This document shows positions 16,711 to 26,768 of a DNA stretch of 64,000 nucleotides, piece after piece. The position numbers and the translations under genes were made by a program. The stretch spans positions 5,198,001 to 5,262,000 of the forward strand of contig NZ_JAEKEL010000001.1 of assembly GCF_016651105.1 (NCBI RefSeq), given 5' to 3'. This DNA comes from Pseudomonas sp. TH15 (GTDB lineage: Bacteria; Pseudomonadota; Gammaproteobacteria; Pseudomonadales; Pseudomonadaceae). The notes under the pieces were generated by a model. That model saw nothing but the letters and a program-made list of their open reading frames with translations. It did no database searches and was not told the origin of the DNA. The stretch's first letter is position 1, and each line of letters opens with the position of its first letter.

Positions 16711-18012
16711 ATGTCCACTTCCACGGGCAAAGGCAAGGCGATCTTTCGCGTTGTCAGCGGTAACTTTCTCGAGATGTTCGACTTCATGGTCTACGGCTTT
16801 TATGCCACGGCCATTGCCAAGACCTTCTTCCCGGCCGACAGCGCCTTCGCATCCCTGATGCTGTCCCTGGCGACCTTCGGCGCCGGGTTCCTGATGCGTC
16901 CGCTGGGTGCGATTTTTCTCGGCGCCTATATTGACCGTCATGGTCGTCGCAAAGGGCTGATCATTACCCTCGCGTTGATGGCTGCCGGTACGGTGCTGAT
17001 TGCCTGCGTGCCGGGTTACGCCACCTTGGGTGTCGCCGCGCCGCTGATCGTGCTGTTCGGTCGTCTGTTGCAAGGCTTCTCGGCGGGCGTGGAACTGGGC
17101 GGTGTGTCGGTCTACCTGGCCGAGATTGCTACTCCAGGCCGCAAGGGCTTTTTCGTCAGTTGGCAGTCCGCCAGCCAACAAGCCGCCGTGGTTTTCGCCG
17201 GTTTGCTGGGTGTGGGCCTGAACCACTGGCTCAGCCCGGAACAAATGGGTGATTGGGGCTGGCGCGTGCCGTTCCTGATCGGCTGCATGATCGTACCGGT
17301 GATCTTCGTGATCCGTCGCTCGCTGGAAGAAACCCCTGAATTCCAGGCGCGTAAACACCGCCCTACCCTCCAGGAAATCGTCCGTTCGATCGGTCAGAAC
17401 TTCGGTATCGTTTTCGCCGGCATGGCGCTGGTGGTCATGACCACCGTATCGTTCTACCTGATCACCGCCTACACCCCGACCTTCGGTAAAGCCGAACTGC
17501 ACCTGTCAGATTTTGATGCGCTGCTGGTCACCGTGTGCATCGGCGTGTCGAACTTCTTCTGGCTACCAGTGATGGGCGCGCTTTCCGACAGGATCGGACG
17601 TAAACCCCTACTGTTGGCGGCGACGATTCTGGCGATCCTCACGGCCTACCCTGCCCTGTCGTGGCTGGTGGCCAACCCGAGCTTCAGCCATTTGCTGATC
17701 GTCGAGTTGTGGCTGTCATTCCTGTATGGCTCGTACAACGGCGCCATGGTGGTCGCCCTTACCGAGATCATGCCGGTAGAAGTTCGTACAACCGGTTTCT
17801 CCCTGGCCTACAGCCTGGCGACCGCAACCTTCGGCGGCTTTACGCCGGCGGCGTGCACCTACCTGATCCACATACTGGACAACAAGGCTGCGCCGGGTAT
17901 CTGGCTCAGCGGTGCAGCAGTGATGGGGTTGATCGCGACGCTGGTGCTGTTCCGTGGCAACCGGCATGAACTGCGGACTGCGCAGGCCGCAGTGGTCGGC
18001 GGCACCCGATAG
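16711..18012 (+). CDS. citrate/tricarballylate-type MFS transporter (CitA/TcuC-like)
   Basis: 433-aa major facilitator of the metabolite:H+ symporter family with 12 predicted helices. It resembles CitA and TcuC in SGNFLEMFDFMVYGFYATAI, YIDRHGRRKGL (loop 2-3 motif), LQGFSAGVELGGVSVYLAEI and LTEIMPVEVRTTGFSLAYS. A tricarboxylate substrate is inferred from these motifs, but the exact substrate is unknown. ATG 16711 is preceded by AAAGAG; the frame stays open upstream to 16474 without family sequence. No tricarballylate catabolic genes (tcuA/tcuB) are adjacent. Confidence 0.88.
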   Translation: MSTSTGKGKAIFRVVSGNFLEMFDFMVYGFYATAIAKTFFPADSAFASLMLSLATFGAGFLMRPLGAIFLGAYIDRHGRRKGLIITLALMAAGTVLIACVPGYATLGVAAPLIVLFGRLLQGFSAGVELGGVSVYLAEIATPGRKGFFVSWQSASQQAAVVFAGLLGVGLNHWLSPEQMGDWGWRVPFLIGCMIVPVIFVIRRSLEETPEFQARKHRPTLQEIVRSIGQNFGIVFAGMALVVMTTVSFYLITAYTPTFGKAELHLSDFDALLVTVCIGVSNFFWLPVMGALSDRIGRKPLLLAATILAILTAYPALSWLVANPSFSHLLIVELWLSFLYGSYNGAMVVALTEIMPVEVRTTGFSLAYSLATATFGGFTPAACTYLIHILDNKAAPGIWLSGAAVMGLIATLVLFRGNRHELRTAQAAVVGGTR

Positions 18013-18022
18013 GACGCCATCA

Positions 18023-18092
18023 CGAGCAAGCTTTGCTCCTACAACGGGATTTGTGAACGCCACCTATCCAATGTAGGAGCAGAGCTTGCTCG
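18023..18092. repeat. REPIN, family A (variant)
   Basis: Inverted arms cgagcaagctttgctcctac and gtaggagcagagcttgctcg between the convergent MFS gene and gap. This gctttgctccta variant recurs at 26769-26835. Confidence 0.85.
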
Positions 18093-18131
18093 CGAAGAGG
18101 CCAGCAGCGACAACACACCTCTAAAAGGCAC

Positions 18132-18168
18132 ACAAAAAAAAAGCCCCGACCAAAGTCGGGGCTCTTTA
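18132..18168 (-). terminator. terminator of gap (GAPDH gene)
   Basis: Perfect 9-bp stem AGCCCCGAC / GTCGGGGCT (18142-18163). On the minus strand it is followed by about ten T residues, 20 bases after the gap stop. It may also serve the MFS gene in the other direction. Confidence 0.9.
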
Positions 18169-18182
18169 TGTGCAGCTAACGC

Positions 18183-19631
18183 TTAGCGCGGGAACGCTGG
18201 CGGGTTTACACCGGCCATGTCTTCCATCACGCGAACCACCTGGCAGCTATAACCGAATTCGTTGTCGTACCAAACGTACAGAACAACGCGGTTGTCTTGG
18301 GTGATGGTTGCTTCAGCGTCCACAACGCCAGCGTGGCGCGAGCCAACGAAGTCGGTGGAAACCACTTCCTGCGAATTGACGTAGTCGATTTGCTTATGCA
18401 GATCGGAGTGCAACGCCATGTAGCGCAGGTACTCGTTCATCTCTTCGCGGGTAGCGGCTTTCTCAAGGTTCAGGTTGAGAATGGCCATCGACACGTTAGG
18501 CGTCGGAACGCGGATCGCGTTACCGGTCAGCTTGCCGGCCAGCTCAGGCAGAGCCTTGGCAGCAGCGGTGGCAGCACCGGTCTCGGTGATTACCATGTTC
18601 AGCGCGGCGCTACGGCCACGGCGATCGCCCTTGTGGAAGTTGTCGATCAGGTTCTGGTCGTTGGTGTACGAGTGAACCGTTTCAACGTGACCGTTGATGA
18701 TGCCGAACTTGTCGTTGACAGCCTTCAGCACCGGCACGATGGCGTTGGTGGTGCAGGACGCCGCGGATACGATCTTGTCGTCAGCGGTGATTTCGCCGTG
18801 GTTGATGCCGTGAACGATGTTCTTCAGCTTGCCTTTACCAGGCGCGGTCAACACAACGCGGTCGATACCCGGGCAAGCCAAATGCTGGCCCAGGCCCTCG
18901 GCGTCACGCCATACGCCGGTGTTGTCCACCAGCAGCGCGTCTTTGATGCCGTACTGGGTGTAATCCACTTCAGTCGGGTTTTTCGCGTAGATAACCTGGA
19001 TCAGGTTGCCGTTGGCGGTGATGGTGTTGTTGGCTTCATCAATGGTGATGGTGCCATCGAACGGACCATGAACCGAGTCGCGACGCAGCAGGCTGGCACG
19101 TTTGACCAGGTCGTTCTCGGCGCCCTTGCGCACGACGATGGCGCGCAGACGCAGGCCGTCGCCACCACCGGTTTTCTCGATCAGGATGCGCGCCAGCAGA
19201 CGGCCGATACGACCGAAGCCGTAGAGGACAACGTCGGTGCCTTTGCGAGCGGCAACGTTCTGCTGGCCAACCACGTCAGCCAGTTCTTCACGGACGAACT
19301 GCTCAGCAGTACGGCCATTGCCTTCAGCCTTGAATTTGACTGCCAGCTTGCCCAGGTCGACCGATGCGGCGCCGAGTTTGAGCTCGCTCATGGCTTTGAG
19401 CAGCGGGAATGTTTCGTGGACGGACAGTTCGCTGTCGTCGGACTGGCGATGGCGAGCAAAGCGGTGAGCTTTGAGAATCGCAATGACTGAACGATTGATC
19501 AGGCTGCGGCCATAGATCGAGCTCACCACGTTGTTATTGCGGTAGAGCTGACCGATAAGCGGAATCATCGCTTCTGCGAGTGCTTCACGGTCGATCCATT
19601 CACCAAGACACTGGTCGGGCTTCTGAGTCAC
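18183..19631 (-). CDS. gap: glyceraldehyde-3-phosphate dehydrogenase, long form
   Basis: 482-aa GAPDH. The catalytic domain begins near residue 130 (DVVLYGFGRIGRLLARIL) and the catalytic cysteine lies in SAASCTTNAIVPVL. The first roughly 125 residues are an extension absent from classical 330-aa GAPDHs and found in the second GAPDH of Pseudomonas. GTG 19631 (MTQKPDQCLGEW) has GGAAGG five bases upstream; ATG 19646 is in frame but lacks such a site. It is divergent from mfd. Whether it is glycolytic or gluconeogenic cannot be told from sequence. Confidence 0.93.
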   Translation of the reverse strand: MTQKPDQCLGEWIDREALAEAMIPLIGQLYRNNNVVSSIYGRSLINRSVIAILKAHRFARHRQSDDSELSVHETFPLLKAMSELKLGAASVDLGKLAVKFKAEGNGRTAEQFVREELADVVGQQNVAARKGTDVVLYGFGRIGRLLARILIEKTGGGDGLRLRAIVVRKGAENDLVKRASLLRRDSVHGPFDGTITIDEANNTITANGNLIQVIYAKNPTEVDYTQYGIKDALLVDNTGVWRDAEGLGQHLACPGIDRVVLTAPGKGKLKNIVHGINHGEITADDKIVSAASCTTNAIVPVLKAVNDKFGIINGHVETVHSYTNDQNLIDNFHKGDRRGRSAALNMVITETGAATAAAKALPELAGKLTGNAIRVPTPNVSMAILNLNLEKAATREEMNEYLRYMALHSDLHKQIDYVNSQEVVSTDFVGSRHAGVVDAEATITQDNRVVLYVWYDNEFGYSCQVVRVMEDMAGVNPPAFPR

Positions 19632-20010
19632 GGGAACCTTCCACATATGTAGGGGCAGAAAAAAGGGGCTACATTATGCCGCCGAGTGCCTCCCGTAGCA
19701 ATGCGCGCCTGTCGTGCGAGCCATAACAAAATTCCATTCAAAAAAATTACGCCGCGCTGAAGCCCAATAAAACCGGGGCCTCCAGCATCGTCAATTTTTT
19801 GGGGACAGCGCTGCCTTGTCCGTAACCATCCGAAACACCAACTCGTTTTGCCACTACATAATCGGCAATTTTCACTAAAAAACCGCTCGATTTTGTCTTT
19901 ACCACTACATTTCGCTCAAGCCGCGTAATAGACACATCTGCAACTGACAGCCAGCACCAGAGGCCGCTACAATTACCGACTTTGTCGCAACGCTTGGAGC
20001 TCAACCTTCC
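19632..20010. other. AT-rich divergent promoter region, gap / mfd
   Basis: 379-base stretch without a convincing gene. It is visibly richer in A and T than its neighbours between 19730 and 19930. CCACTACAT occurs twice (about 19851 and 19900), roughly 49 bases apart. One minus-strand frame stays open for 85 codons but has no ribosome binding site and no family resemblance. The mfd ribosome binding site GGAGCTC ends the region. Confidence 0.6.
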
Positions 20011-23000
20011 GTGCCCGTTCTGCGTCTACCGCTTCTCCCTGCCGCGGCAGGTAAACAGCACTGGGGCAACCTGCCCGGTGCCGCCCTGAGCCTGGCCATT
20101 GCCGAGGCCGCCAGCGCTGCCAAGCGCTTTACCCTGCTACTGACCGCCGACAGCCAGAGTGCCGAACGGCTGGAACAGGAGCTGAGTTTCTTCGCCCCGG
20201 ATTTACCGGTGCTGCATTTTCCCGACTGGGAAACCCTGCCCTACGACCTGTTTTCGCCGCACCAGGACATCATCTCCCAGCGCATCGCTGCCTTATATAG
20301 GTTGCCGGAGCTGACCCATGGCGTGCTGGTCGTGCCGATCACCACCGCCCTGCATCGCCTGGCGCCGACCAAGTTCCTGCTCGGCAGCAGCCTGGTGCTG
20401 GACGTCGGCCAGAAGCTCGACGTCGAACAAATGCGCACCCGGCTTGAGGCCAGCGGCTATCGCTATGTCGACACGGTGTACGAACACGGCGAATTCACTG
20501 TCCGCGGTTCGCTGATCGATCTGTTCCCGATGGGCAGCAAACTGCCGTTCCGGATCGATCTGTTCGACGACGAAATCGAAACCCTGCGCACCTTCGATCC
20601 GGACAACCAGCGTTCAATCGACAAGGTCGACACCGTACGCCTGCTGCCAGCACGTGAGTTTCCGTTGCAGAAGGACGCGGTCACCCGCTTCAAGGCACGG
20701 TTCCGCGAGCGGTTCGACGTCGACTTCCGCCGCTGCCCGATCTTCCAGGATTTGAGCAGCGGAATTACCCCGGCCGGTATCGAGTACTACCTGCCGCTGT
20801 TCTTCGATGAAACCTCGACGCTATTCGATTACCTGCCGCAAGACACCCAGGTGTTTTCCCTGCCGGGCATCGAACAAGCGGCGGAGAACTTCTGGAACGA
20901 CGTGCGCAATCGCTATGAAGAGCGCCGCGTCGATCCTTCCCGTCCTTTATTGCCACCGGCCGAGTTGTTCCTGCCGGTGGAGGACTGCTTCGCGCGCCTG
21001 AAGAACTGGCCGCGCGTGGTGGCCAGTCAACAGGATGTGGAAACCGGCGTCGGCCGCGAACGTTTCCCGGCGCAGTTGTTGCCGAACCTGGCCATCGAAG
21101 CCAAAGCCACCCAGCCATTGGCCGCACTGGCGGGTTTCCTCGACGAATTCCCCGGCCGCGTGCTGTTTACCGCTGAGTCCGCGGGCCGTCGTGAAGTGCT
21201 GCTGGAATTGCTCGAACGCCTGAAGCTGCGACCGAAAACCGTCGACAGCTGGCCGGACTTTGTCGCGAGCAAGGATCGCCTGGCGATCACCATTGCGCCG
21301 CTGGACGAAGGCCTGATGCTGGATGACCCGGCGCTGGCGTTGATCGCCGAAAGCCCGCTGTTCGGTCAACGGGTGATGCAGCGTCGTCGCCGGGAAAAGC
21401 GTGCCGACGGCAACAACGATGCAGTGATCAAGAACCTCACCGAGCTGCGCGAAGGCGCGCCGGTGGTGCACATAGACCACGGTGTCGGCCGTTATCTGGG
21501 TCTGGCGACTCTGGAAATCGACGACCAAGTTGCCGAATTCCTGACTCTGCAATACGCCGAAGGCGCCAAGTTGTACGTGCCGGTTGCCAACCTGCACCTG
21601 ATCGCCCGATACACCGGCAGCGACGATGCGCTGGCCCCGTTGCACCGCCTCGGCTCCGAGACCTGGCAGAAGGCCAAGCGCAAAGCTGCCGAACAGGTGC
21701 GTGACGTGGCCGCCGAGTTGCTCGACATCTACGCCCGCCGCGCCGCCCGTGAAGGTCATGCCTTCGCTGACCCGAAAGCCGATTACGCGACCTTCAGCGC
21801 CGGTTTCCCGTTCGAAGAAACCCCGGATCAGCAAACCACCATCGAAGCTGTGCGTGCCGACATGCTCGCGCCGAAACCGATGGACCGACTGGTCTGCGGC
21901 GACGTCGGTTTCGGCAAGACCGAAGTGGCGATGCGTGCTGCGTTCATCGCCGTGCACGGCGGTCGCCAGGTGGCGATTCTGGTGCCGACCACCCTGCTCG
22001 CCCAGCAACACTACAACAGCTTCCGCGACCGCTTCGCCGACTGGCCGGTGAGCGTGGAAGTGATGAGCCGTTTCAAGTCGACCAAGGAAGTGAATGCCGC
22101 CATCGCTGATCTGGCCGAAGGCAAGATCGACATTGTTATCGGCACCCACAAACTGCTGTCCGACGATGTGAAGATCAAAAACCTCGGGCTGGTGATCATC
22201 GACGAAGAGCACCGCTTCGGTGTCCGTCAGAAAGAACAGCTCAAGGCCCTGCGCAGTGAAGTCGACATCCTCACGCTGACTGCCACGCCGATTCCGCGCA
22301 CGCTGAACATGGCGGTGTCGGGCATGCGCGACCTGTCGATCATCGCTACGCCGCCGGCCCGTCGCCTGTCGGTGCGGACCTTCGTCATGGAGCAGAACAA
22401 AAGCACGGTCAAGGAAGCCCTGCTCCGTGAACTGCTGCGTGGCGGCCAGGTTTACTACCTGCACAACGACGTGAAAACCATCGAGAAATGCGCCGCCGAC
22501 CTCGCCGAACTGGTACCGGAAGCTCGGATCGGCATCGGCCACGGGCAGATGCGCGAACGCGAACTCGAACAGGTGATGAGCGACTTCTACCACAAGCGCT
22601 TCAACGTGCTGATCGCCTCGACCATCATCGAGACCGGCATCGACGTGCCAAGCGCCAACACCATCATCATCGAGCGTGCCGACAAGTTTGGCCTGGCGCA
22701 ACTGCACCAGTTGCGCGGCCGGGTCGGTCGCAGTCACCACCAGGCATACGCGTACCTGCTGACGCCGCCGCGCCAGCAAATTACTTCGGACGCGGAAAAG
22801 CGTCTGGAAGCGATCGCCAACACCCAGGACCTCGGCGCGGGCTTCGTGCTCGCGACCAACGACCTGGAAATCCGTGGCGCCGGCGAACTGCTGGGCGACG
22901 GCCAGAGCGGGCAGATCCAGGCCGTCGGCTTCACGCTGTACATGGAAATGCTCGAGCGCGCGGTGAAGTCGATCCGCAAGGGCGAACAACCGAACCTCGA

Positions 23001-23460
23001 TCAGCCGCTGGGCGGTGGTCCGGAAGTCAATTTGCGGGTACCTGCGTTGATTCCCGAGGACTACTTGCCGGACGTTCATGCGCGATTGATTCTCTACAAA
23101 CGCATCGCCTCGGCCACGGACGAGGAAGGCCTCAAAGACCTGCAAGTGGAGATGATCGACCGTTTCGGCCTGCTGCCAGAGCCCACCAAGAACCTGGTGC
23201 GGATCACGCTGCTGAAATTGCAGGCCGAACAACTGGGCATCAAGAAAGTCGACGGTGGCCCGCAAGGCGGTCGAATCGAGTTCGCGGCGCAGACTCCGGT
23301 CGACCCGTTGACGCTGATCAAACTGATCCAGAGCCAACCCAAACGCTACAAATTCGAAGGCGCCACGATGTTCAAGTTCATGGTGCCCATGGAGCGTCCG
23401 GAAGAACGCTTTAATACTGTAGAGGCGCTGTTTGAGCGCCTCCTCCCGAAAACTGCTTGA
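20011..23460 (+). CDS. mfd: transcription-repair coupling factor Mfd
   Basis: 1149-aa ATPase that displaces stalled RNA polymerase and recruits UvrA. In order: UvrB-homology region (about 1-340), RNA-polymerase-interacting domain with HIDHGVGRYLGL (about 480), helicase motor with Walker A GDVGFGKTE and DEEH box (IIDEEHRFG), motif VI HQLRGRVGRSHHQAYAYLL, and the C-terminal TRCF domain. The length is normal. It starts with GTG, eight bases after GGAGCTC. Its end is followed by the CsiV-like gene ten bases on. Confidence 0.97.
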   Translation: MPVLRLPLLPAAAGKQHWGNLPGAALSLAIAEAASAAKRFTLLLTADSQSAERLEQELSFFAPDLPVLHFPDWETLPYDLFSPHQDIISQRIAALYRLPELTHGVLVVPITTALHRLAPTKFLLGSSLVLDVGQKLDVEQMRTRLEASGYRYVDTVYEHGEFTVRGSLIDLFPMGSKLPFRIDLFDDEIETLRTFDPDNQRSIDKVDTVRLLPAREFPLQKDAVTRFKARFRERFDVDFRRCPIFQDLSSGITPAGIEYYLPLFFDETSTLFDYLPQDTQVFSLPGIEQAAENFWNDVRNRYEERRVDPSRPLLPPAELFLPVEDCFARLKNWPRVVASQQDVETGVGRERFPAQLLPNLAIEAKATQPLAALAGFLDEFPGRVLFTAESAGRREVLLELLERLKLRPKTVDSWPDFVASKDRLAITIAPLDEGLMLDDPALALIAESPLFGQRVMQRRRREKRADGNNDAVIKNLTELREGAPVVHIDHGVGRYLGLATLEIDDQVAEFLTLQYAEGAKLYVPVANLHLIARYTGSDDALAPLHRLGSETWQKAKRKAAEQVRDVAAELLDIYARRAAREGHAFADPKADYATFSAGFPFEETPDQQTTIEAVRADMLAPKPMDRLVCGDVGFGKTEVAMRAAFIAVHGGRQVAILVPTTLLAQQHYNSFRDRFADWPVSVEVMSRFKSTKEVNAAIADLAEGKIDIVIGTHKLLSDDVKIKNLGLVIIDEEHRFGVRQKEQLKALRSEVDILTLTATPIPRTLNMAVSGMRDLSIIATPPARRLSVRTFVMEQNKSTVKEALLRELLRGGQVYYLHNDVKTIEKCAADLAELVPEARIGIGHGQMRERELEQVMSDFYHKRFNVLIASTIIETGIDVPSANTIIIERADKFGLAQLHQLRGRVGRSHHQAYAYLLTPPRQQITSDAEKRLEAIANTQDLGAGFVLATNDLEIRGAGELLGDGQSGQIQAVGFTLYMEMLERAVKSIRKGEQPNLDQPLGGGPEVNLRVPALIPEDYLPDVHARLILYKRIASATDEEGLKDLQVEMIDRFGLLPEPTKNLVRITLLKLQAEQLGIKKVDGGPQGGRIEFAAQTPVDPLTLIKLIQSQPKRYKFEGATMFKFMVPMERPEERFNTVEALFERLLPKTA

Positions 23461-23470
23461 AGGACGCCGC

Positions 23471-24037
23471 ATGCGCCTGTTTCTCTCACTGACATTGTTG
23501 ATGACGCTGGCTGCCCCCTCGGCGTTTGCCGATGATAAGTATCAGGTTGAAATGATCCTGGTCCGGCAAAACGCCGTGCCGGCGATTGTCAGTCGTGCCG
23601 CGCCGGAAGGTTGGGCGGCCGGTGCACAACGCATCAACCCGGACAGCCTGCGCACGCCGAGCCTCAATGGCGAAGTGGAAAAACTCACCGCCAGTGCCGA
23701 CTACACGGTGCTGCTACACAAGGCCTGGCAACAGGAACTGGGTGAAGAAGCCAGCAAAATCGCGATCAGCGACGGCAAGGAACAGTACGGCCAATTCCCG
23801 ATCGAGGGCACGCTGGACCTGAAACTGGGGCGTTTCACCGACGTCGACGCCGACTTCTGGGTCAACCAGATCGACGCCAACGGCATGGTCACCGCCAGCG
23901 AACGCCTGAAGCAGGAAAGCCACACCAAGAACGGCCAATTGAATTTTCTCGATAACGGCCACTTGGGCCTGTTGATCAAGATCACTTCGTTGACCGCACC
24001 TGCGCCTCGGCCAGCCCCCGAACAAATTCCGGACTGA
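23471..24037 (+). CDS. CsiV family protein
   Basis: 188-aa secreted protein with signal peptide ending SAFA|DDKYQVEMILV. The YQVEMILVRQ opening and the DVDADFWVN and LNFLDNGHLGLLIKIT segments resemble the CsiV family, whose Vibrio member binds peptidoglycan and modulates autolysin response. ATG 23471 has GAAGGA seven bases upstream and is ten bases past mfd, so it is probably cotranscribed. Periplasmic location is predicted; function is inferred from the family only. Confidence 0.82.
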   Translation: MRLFLSLTLLMTLAAPSAFADDKYQVEMILVRQNAVPAIVSRAAPEGWAAGAQRINPDSLRTPSLNGEVEKLTASADYTVLLHKAWQQELGEEASKIAISDGKEQYGQFPIEGTLDLKLGRFTDVDADFWVNQIDANGMVTASERLKQESHTKNGQLNFLDNGHLGLLIKITSLTAPAPRPAPEQIPD

Positions 24038-24048
24038 TTGAAGTCCCT

Positions 24049-26742
24049 ATGCCCCCGACCCTGAGCAAACCCCTCGCACCTTCCTGGGTCAGCCGATTCA
24101 AGGAACAGAGCCTGGAGCGCGGCCGTCGCTACGCCCTGGAAAACCGGGTACGCATCGCCCAGGTCGGCGACGCGACGATCATCGCCGCTTGCGAAGGCTC
24201 TGGCGGTAACGTTTACCGTCAGACCATTCGCCTGCGCGAGTCGGCCAAAGGCACGTTGCTGATGATCGACGCGACCTGCACCTGCCCGGTCCACAGCAAC
24301 TGCAAACATTGCGCAGCGGTGCTACTGAAAGTCCAGGAAACCCTGGCCTACCCCGCCGCCGCGCAAGACGCCGAACTGCTGGAAAAACTCCAGGCCGTAC
24401 TGGAAAACCGCAGCCCGAAGGCGTTGCCGCAAGTGCTGGTGGATAACGTGCAACCGGTGCCGCGCCTGTGGCTGGCGAGTATCGAGTTCAGCGCCTTCGA
24501 ACCGCGCAACGGCAAGATGCAGCGCTACATCCAGCATCGTGCGGCGCTGTCCTTCAGCTATCTGGATGAATACGTTTCCGGGCAGAAAAATGCCGACATC
24601 CTGATTCGCCAAGAGACACAGACTTTACGGATAAAACGTCACCCGGAAGTCGAACAGGCCTACAGGGAACAGCTACGAATCCTCGGTTTCAAGATCGCCA
24701 CCCGCCAAAGCAAAGCCTTGCCGGAAAGCGCTGGCGAACTGTTCGAGATGGTCAACGACAGCGCCTGGCTGACTTTCACCCTCAACGAACTCCCGAAGCT
24801 GCGCACCCAAGGCTGGGAATTGCAGATCGACGAGGATTTCGGCTTCGACCTGACCGCAGTGGACGACTGGTACGCCACCGTCGAGCAGGTACCGGAACGC
24901 GACTGGTTTGATCTGGAACTGGGGATTATCGTGAATGGCGAGCGGCTGAGCCTGCTGCCGATCCTGTTAAACCTGATGCGCTCGCACACCGAAATTCTCA
25001 ACCCGGAACGACTGGCCCGACGTCGCGACGACGAATTGATCCTGGTGAACATCCCGAATCGCCCGAACTCCGAGTACGGTCCGCTGCAAGTCGCCCTACC
25101 CTTCGGCCGCTTGAAACCGGTGCTGGCGACCCTTGGCGAGTTCTACCTGCAAGGGCCTGGCGAAACTACGCTGCGCCTGAGTAAGGCCGACGCTATCCGG
25201 CTGAATCCGCTGGAAGACATGCCACTATTGTGGGAAGGCGGCGAGCAGATTCGCACCTTTGCCCAGCGTCTGCGGGACATCAAGGACTTTACATCGACCG
25301 CGCCGGAAGGTTTGAACGCCACGTTGCGGCCGTATCAGCTCGAAGGTCTGAGCTGGATGCAGTCGTTGCGACAACTGGAAGTCGGCGGGATTCTCGCGGA
25401 CGACATGGGTTTGGGTAAAACCCTACAGACCCTGGCGCACATTCTCAGCGAGAAAATCGCCGGCCGCCTGGATCGGCCATGCATGGTGGTGATGCCCACC
25501 AGCCTGATCCCCAACTGGCTCGACGAAGCGGCGCACTTCACACCACAGCTAAAAGTGCTGGCCCTGTATGGCGCCAGCCGCAAAAAACACTTCGAGAGTC
25601 TGACCGATTACGACCTGATCCTGACCACCTACGCGCTGCTGCCCAAGGATGTCGAAACCCTCGCGGCAGTGCCATTGCACGTGCTGGTCCTGGATGAAGC
25701 GCAGTACATCAAGAACCCCAACAGCAAGGCCGCCCAGGCTGCTCGTGAACTGAATGCGCGCCAGCGCCTGTGCCTGAGTGGCACGCCACTGGAAAATCAC
25801 TTGGGCGAGCTGTGGTCGCTGTTTCACTTCTTGCTGCCCGGCTGGCTTGGCGATGTGAAAAGCTTCAACCGCGATTACCGCGTGCCGATTGAAAAGCGCG
25901 GCAGTGAAGTACGACTTCAGCACCTCAACGGTCGGATCAAACCGTTTCTGCTGCGCAGGACCAAAGAACAGGTCGCGACAGAACTGCCACCGAAAACCGA
26001 GATTATCCATTGGGTCGAACTCAACGAAGCGCAGCGCGACGTGTACGAAACCATGCGCCTGGCCATGGACAAAAAAGTACGCGACGAGATCACCCGCAAA
26101 GGTGTGGCCCGCAGCCAGATCATCATTCTTGAGGCGCTGCTGAAGCTGCGGCAGGTGTGTTGCGATCTTCGCCTGGTCAACGATGCCGTCCTGCCCACTC
26201 GCGGCAGCACGTCTGGCAAGCTCGACAGCTTGATGGAGATGCTGGAAGAGCTGTTTGAGGAAGGTCGGCGGATTTTGCTGTTCTCGCAGTTCACGTCAAT
26301 GCTGGCGTTGATCGAGGATGAACTGAAGAAGCGTGGCGTTGAATACGCAATATTGACCGGACAAACCCGCGACCGGCGCGCGCCGGTGAAGGACTTCCAG
26401 AGCGGCAAGCGTCAGATTTTTCTGATCAGCCTGAAGGCTGGCGGCGTGGGCTTGAACCTGACCGAAGCCGATACGGTGATTCACTACGACCCGTGGTGGA
26501 ACCCGGCGACGGAAAACCAGGCGACTGACCGGGCTTATCGCATCGGCCAGGAAAAACCGGTGTTCGTCTATAAGTTGATTGCTCGGGGCACGGTGGAAGA
26601 GAAGATTCAACATCTGCAAAAGGAAAAGTCCGACCTGGCGGCTGGCGTACTGGATGGACGCTCAGCCGGGGACTGGAAGTTGCAGAGTGATGATATCGAG
26701 GCGTTGTTTGCGCCGTTGCCGGACAAACTGGAAAAGCGCTGA
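24049..26742 (+). CDS. SWIM-type SNF2-family DEAD/DEAH-box helicase
   Basis: 897-aa protein. A SWIM zinc finger lies near residue 80 (CTCPVHSNCKHCAAVLL). A long linker leads to a SNF2 motor: Walker A DDMGLGKTLQT near residue 450, LDEAQYIKNP box, SGTPLENHLGELWSLF, and C-terminal motifs LISLKAGGVGLNLTEADTVI and ATDRAYRIGQ. The motor relates to HepA/RapA-type and eukaryotic Swi2 ATPases. It is 11 bases downstream of the CsiV-like gene. A close paralog, 200 residues longer, faces it at 26871-30164. Confidence 0.9.
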   Translation: MPPTLSKPLAPSWVSRFKEQSLERGRRYALENRVRIAQVGDATIIAACEGSGGNVYRQTIRLRESAKGTLLMIDATCTCPVHSNCKHCAAVLLKVQETLAYPAAAQDAELLEKLQAVLENRSPKALPQVLVDNVQPVPRLWLASIEFSAFEPRNGKMQRYIQHRAALSFSYLDEYVSGQKNADILIRQETQTLRIKRHPEVEQAYREQLRILGFKIATRQSKALPESAGELFEMVNDSAWLTFTLNELPKLRTQGWELQIDEDFGFDLTAVDDWYATVEQVPERDWFDLELGIIVNGERLSLLPILLNLMRSHTEILNPERLARRRDDELILVNIPNRPNSEYGPLQVALPFGRLKPVLATLGEFYLQGPGETTLRLSKADAIRLNPLEDMPLLWEGGEQIRTFAQRLRDIKDFTSTAPEGLNATLRPYQLEGLSWMQSLRQLEVGGILADDMGLGKTLQTLAHILSEKIAGRLDRPCMVVMPTSLIPNWLDEAAHFTPQLKVLALYGASRKKHFESLTDYDLILTTYALLPKDVETLAAVPLHVLVLDEAQYIKNPNSKAAQAARELNARQRLCLSGTPLENHLGELWSLFHFLLPGWLGDVKSFNRDYRVPIEKRGSEVRLQHLNGRIKPFLLRRTKEQVATELPPKTEIIHWVELNEAQRDVYETMRLAMDKKVRDEITRKGVARSQIIILEALLKLRQVCCDLRLVNDAVLPTRGSTSGKLDSLMEMLEELFEEGRRILLFSQFTSMLALIEDELKKRGVEYAILTGQTRDRRAPVKDFQSGKRQIFLISLKAGGVGLNLTEADTVIHYDPWWNPATENQATDRAYRIGQEKPVFVYKLIARGTVEEKIQHLQKEKSDLAAGVLDGRSAGDWKLQSDDIEALFAPLPDKLEKR

Positions 26743-26768
26743 GATGTTTGTCGCCTGTTAAATAGCTA

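Noticed and set aside
19747..20004. 85-codon minus-strand frame between gap and mfd
   Set aside because: No Shine-Dalgarno, no recognisable family, and it would cover the mfd promoter.
20947..23472. 841-codon open frame antisense to mfd
   Set aside because: High GC third positions of mfd leave the opposite frame open. The translation is rich in His, Gln, Arg and Val with no domain, and mfd is certain.
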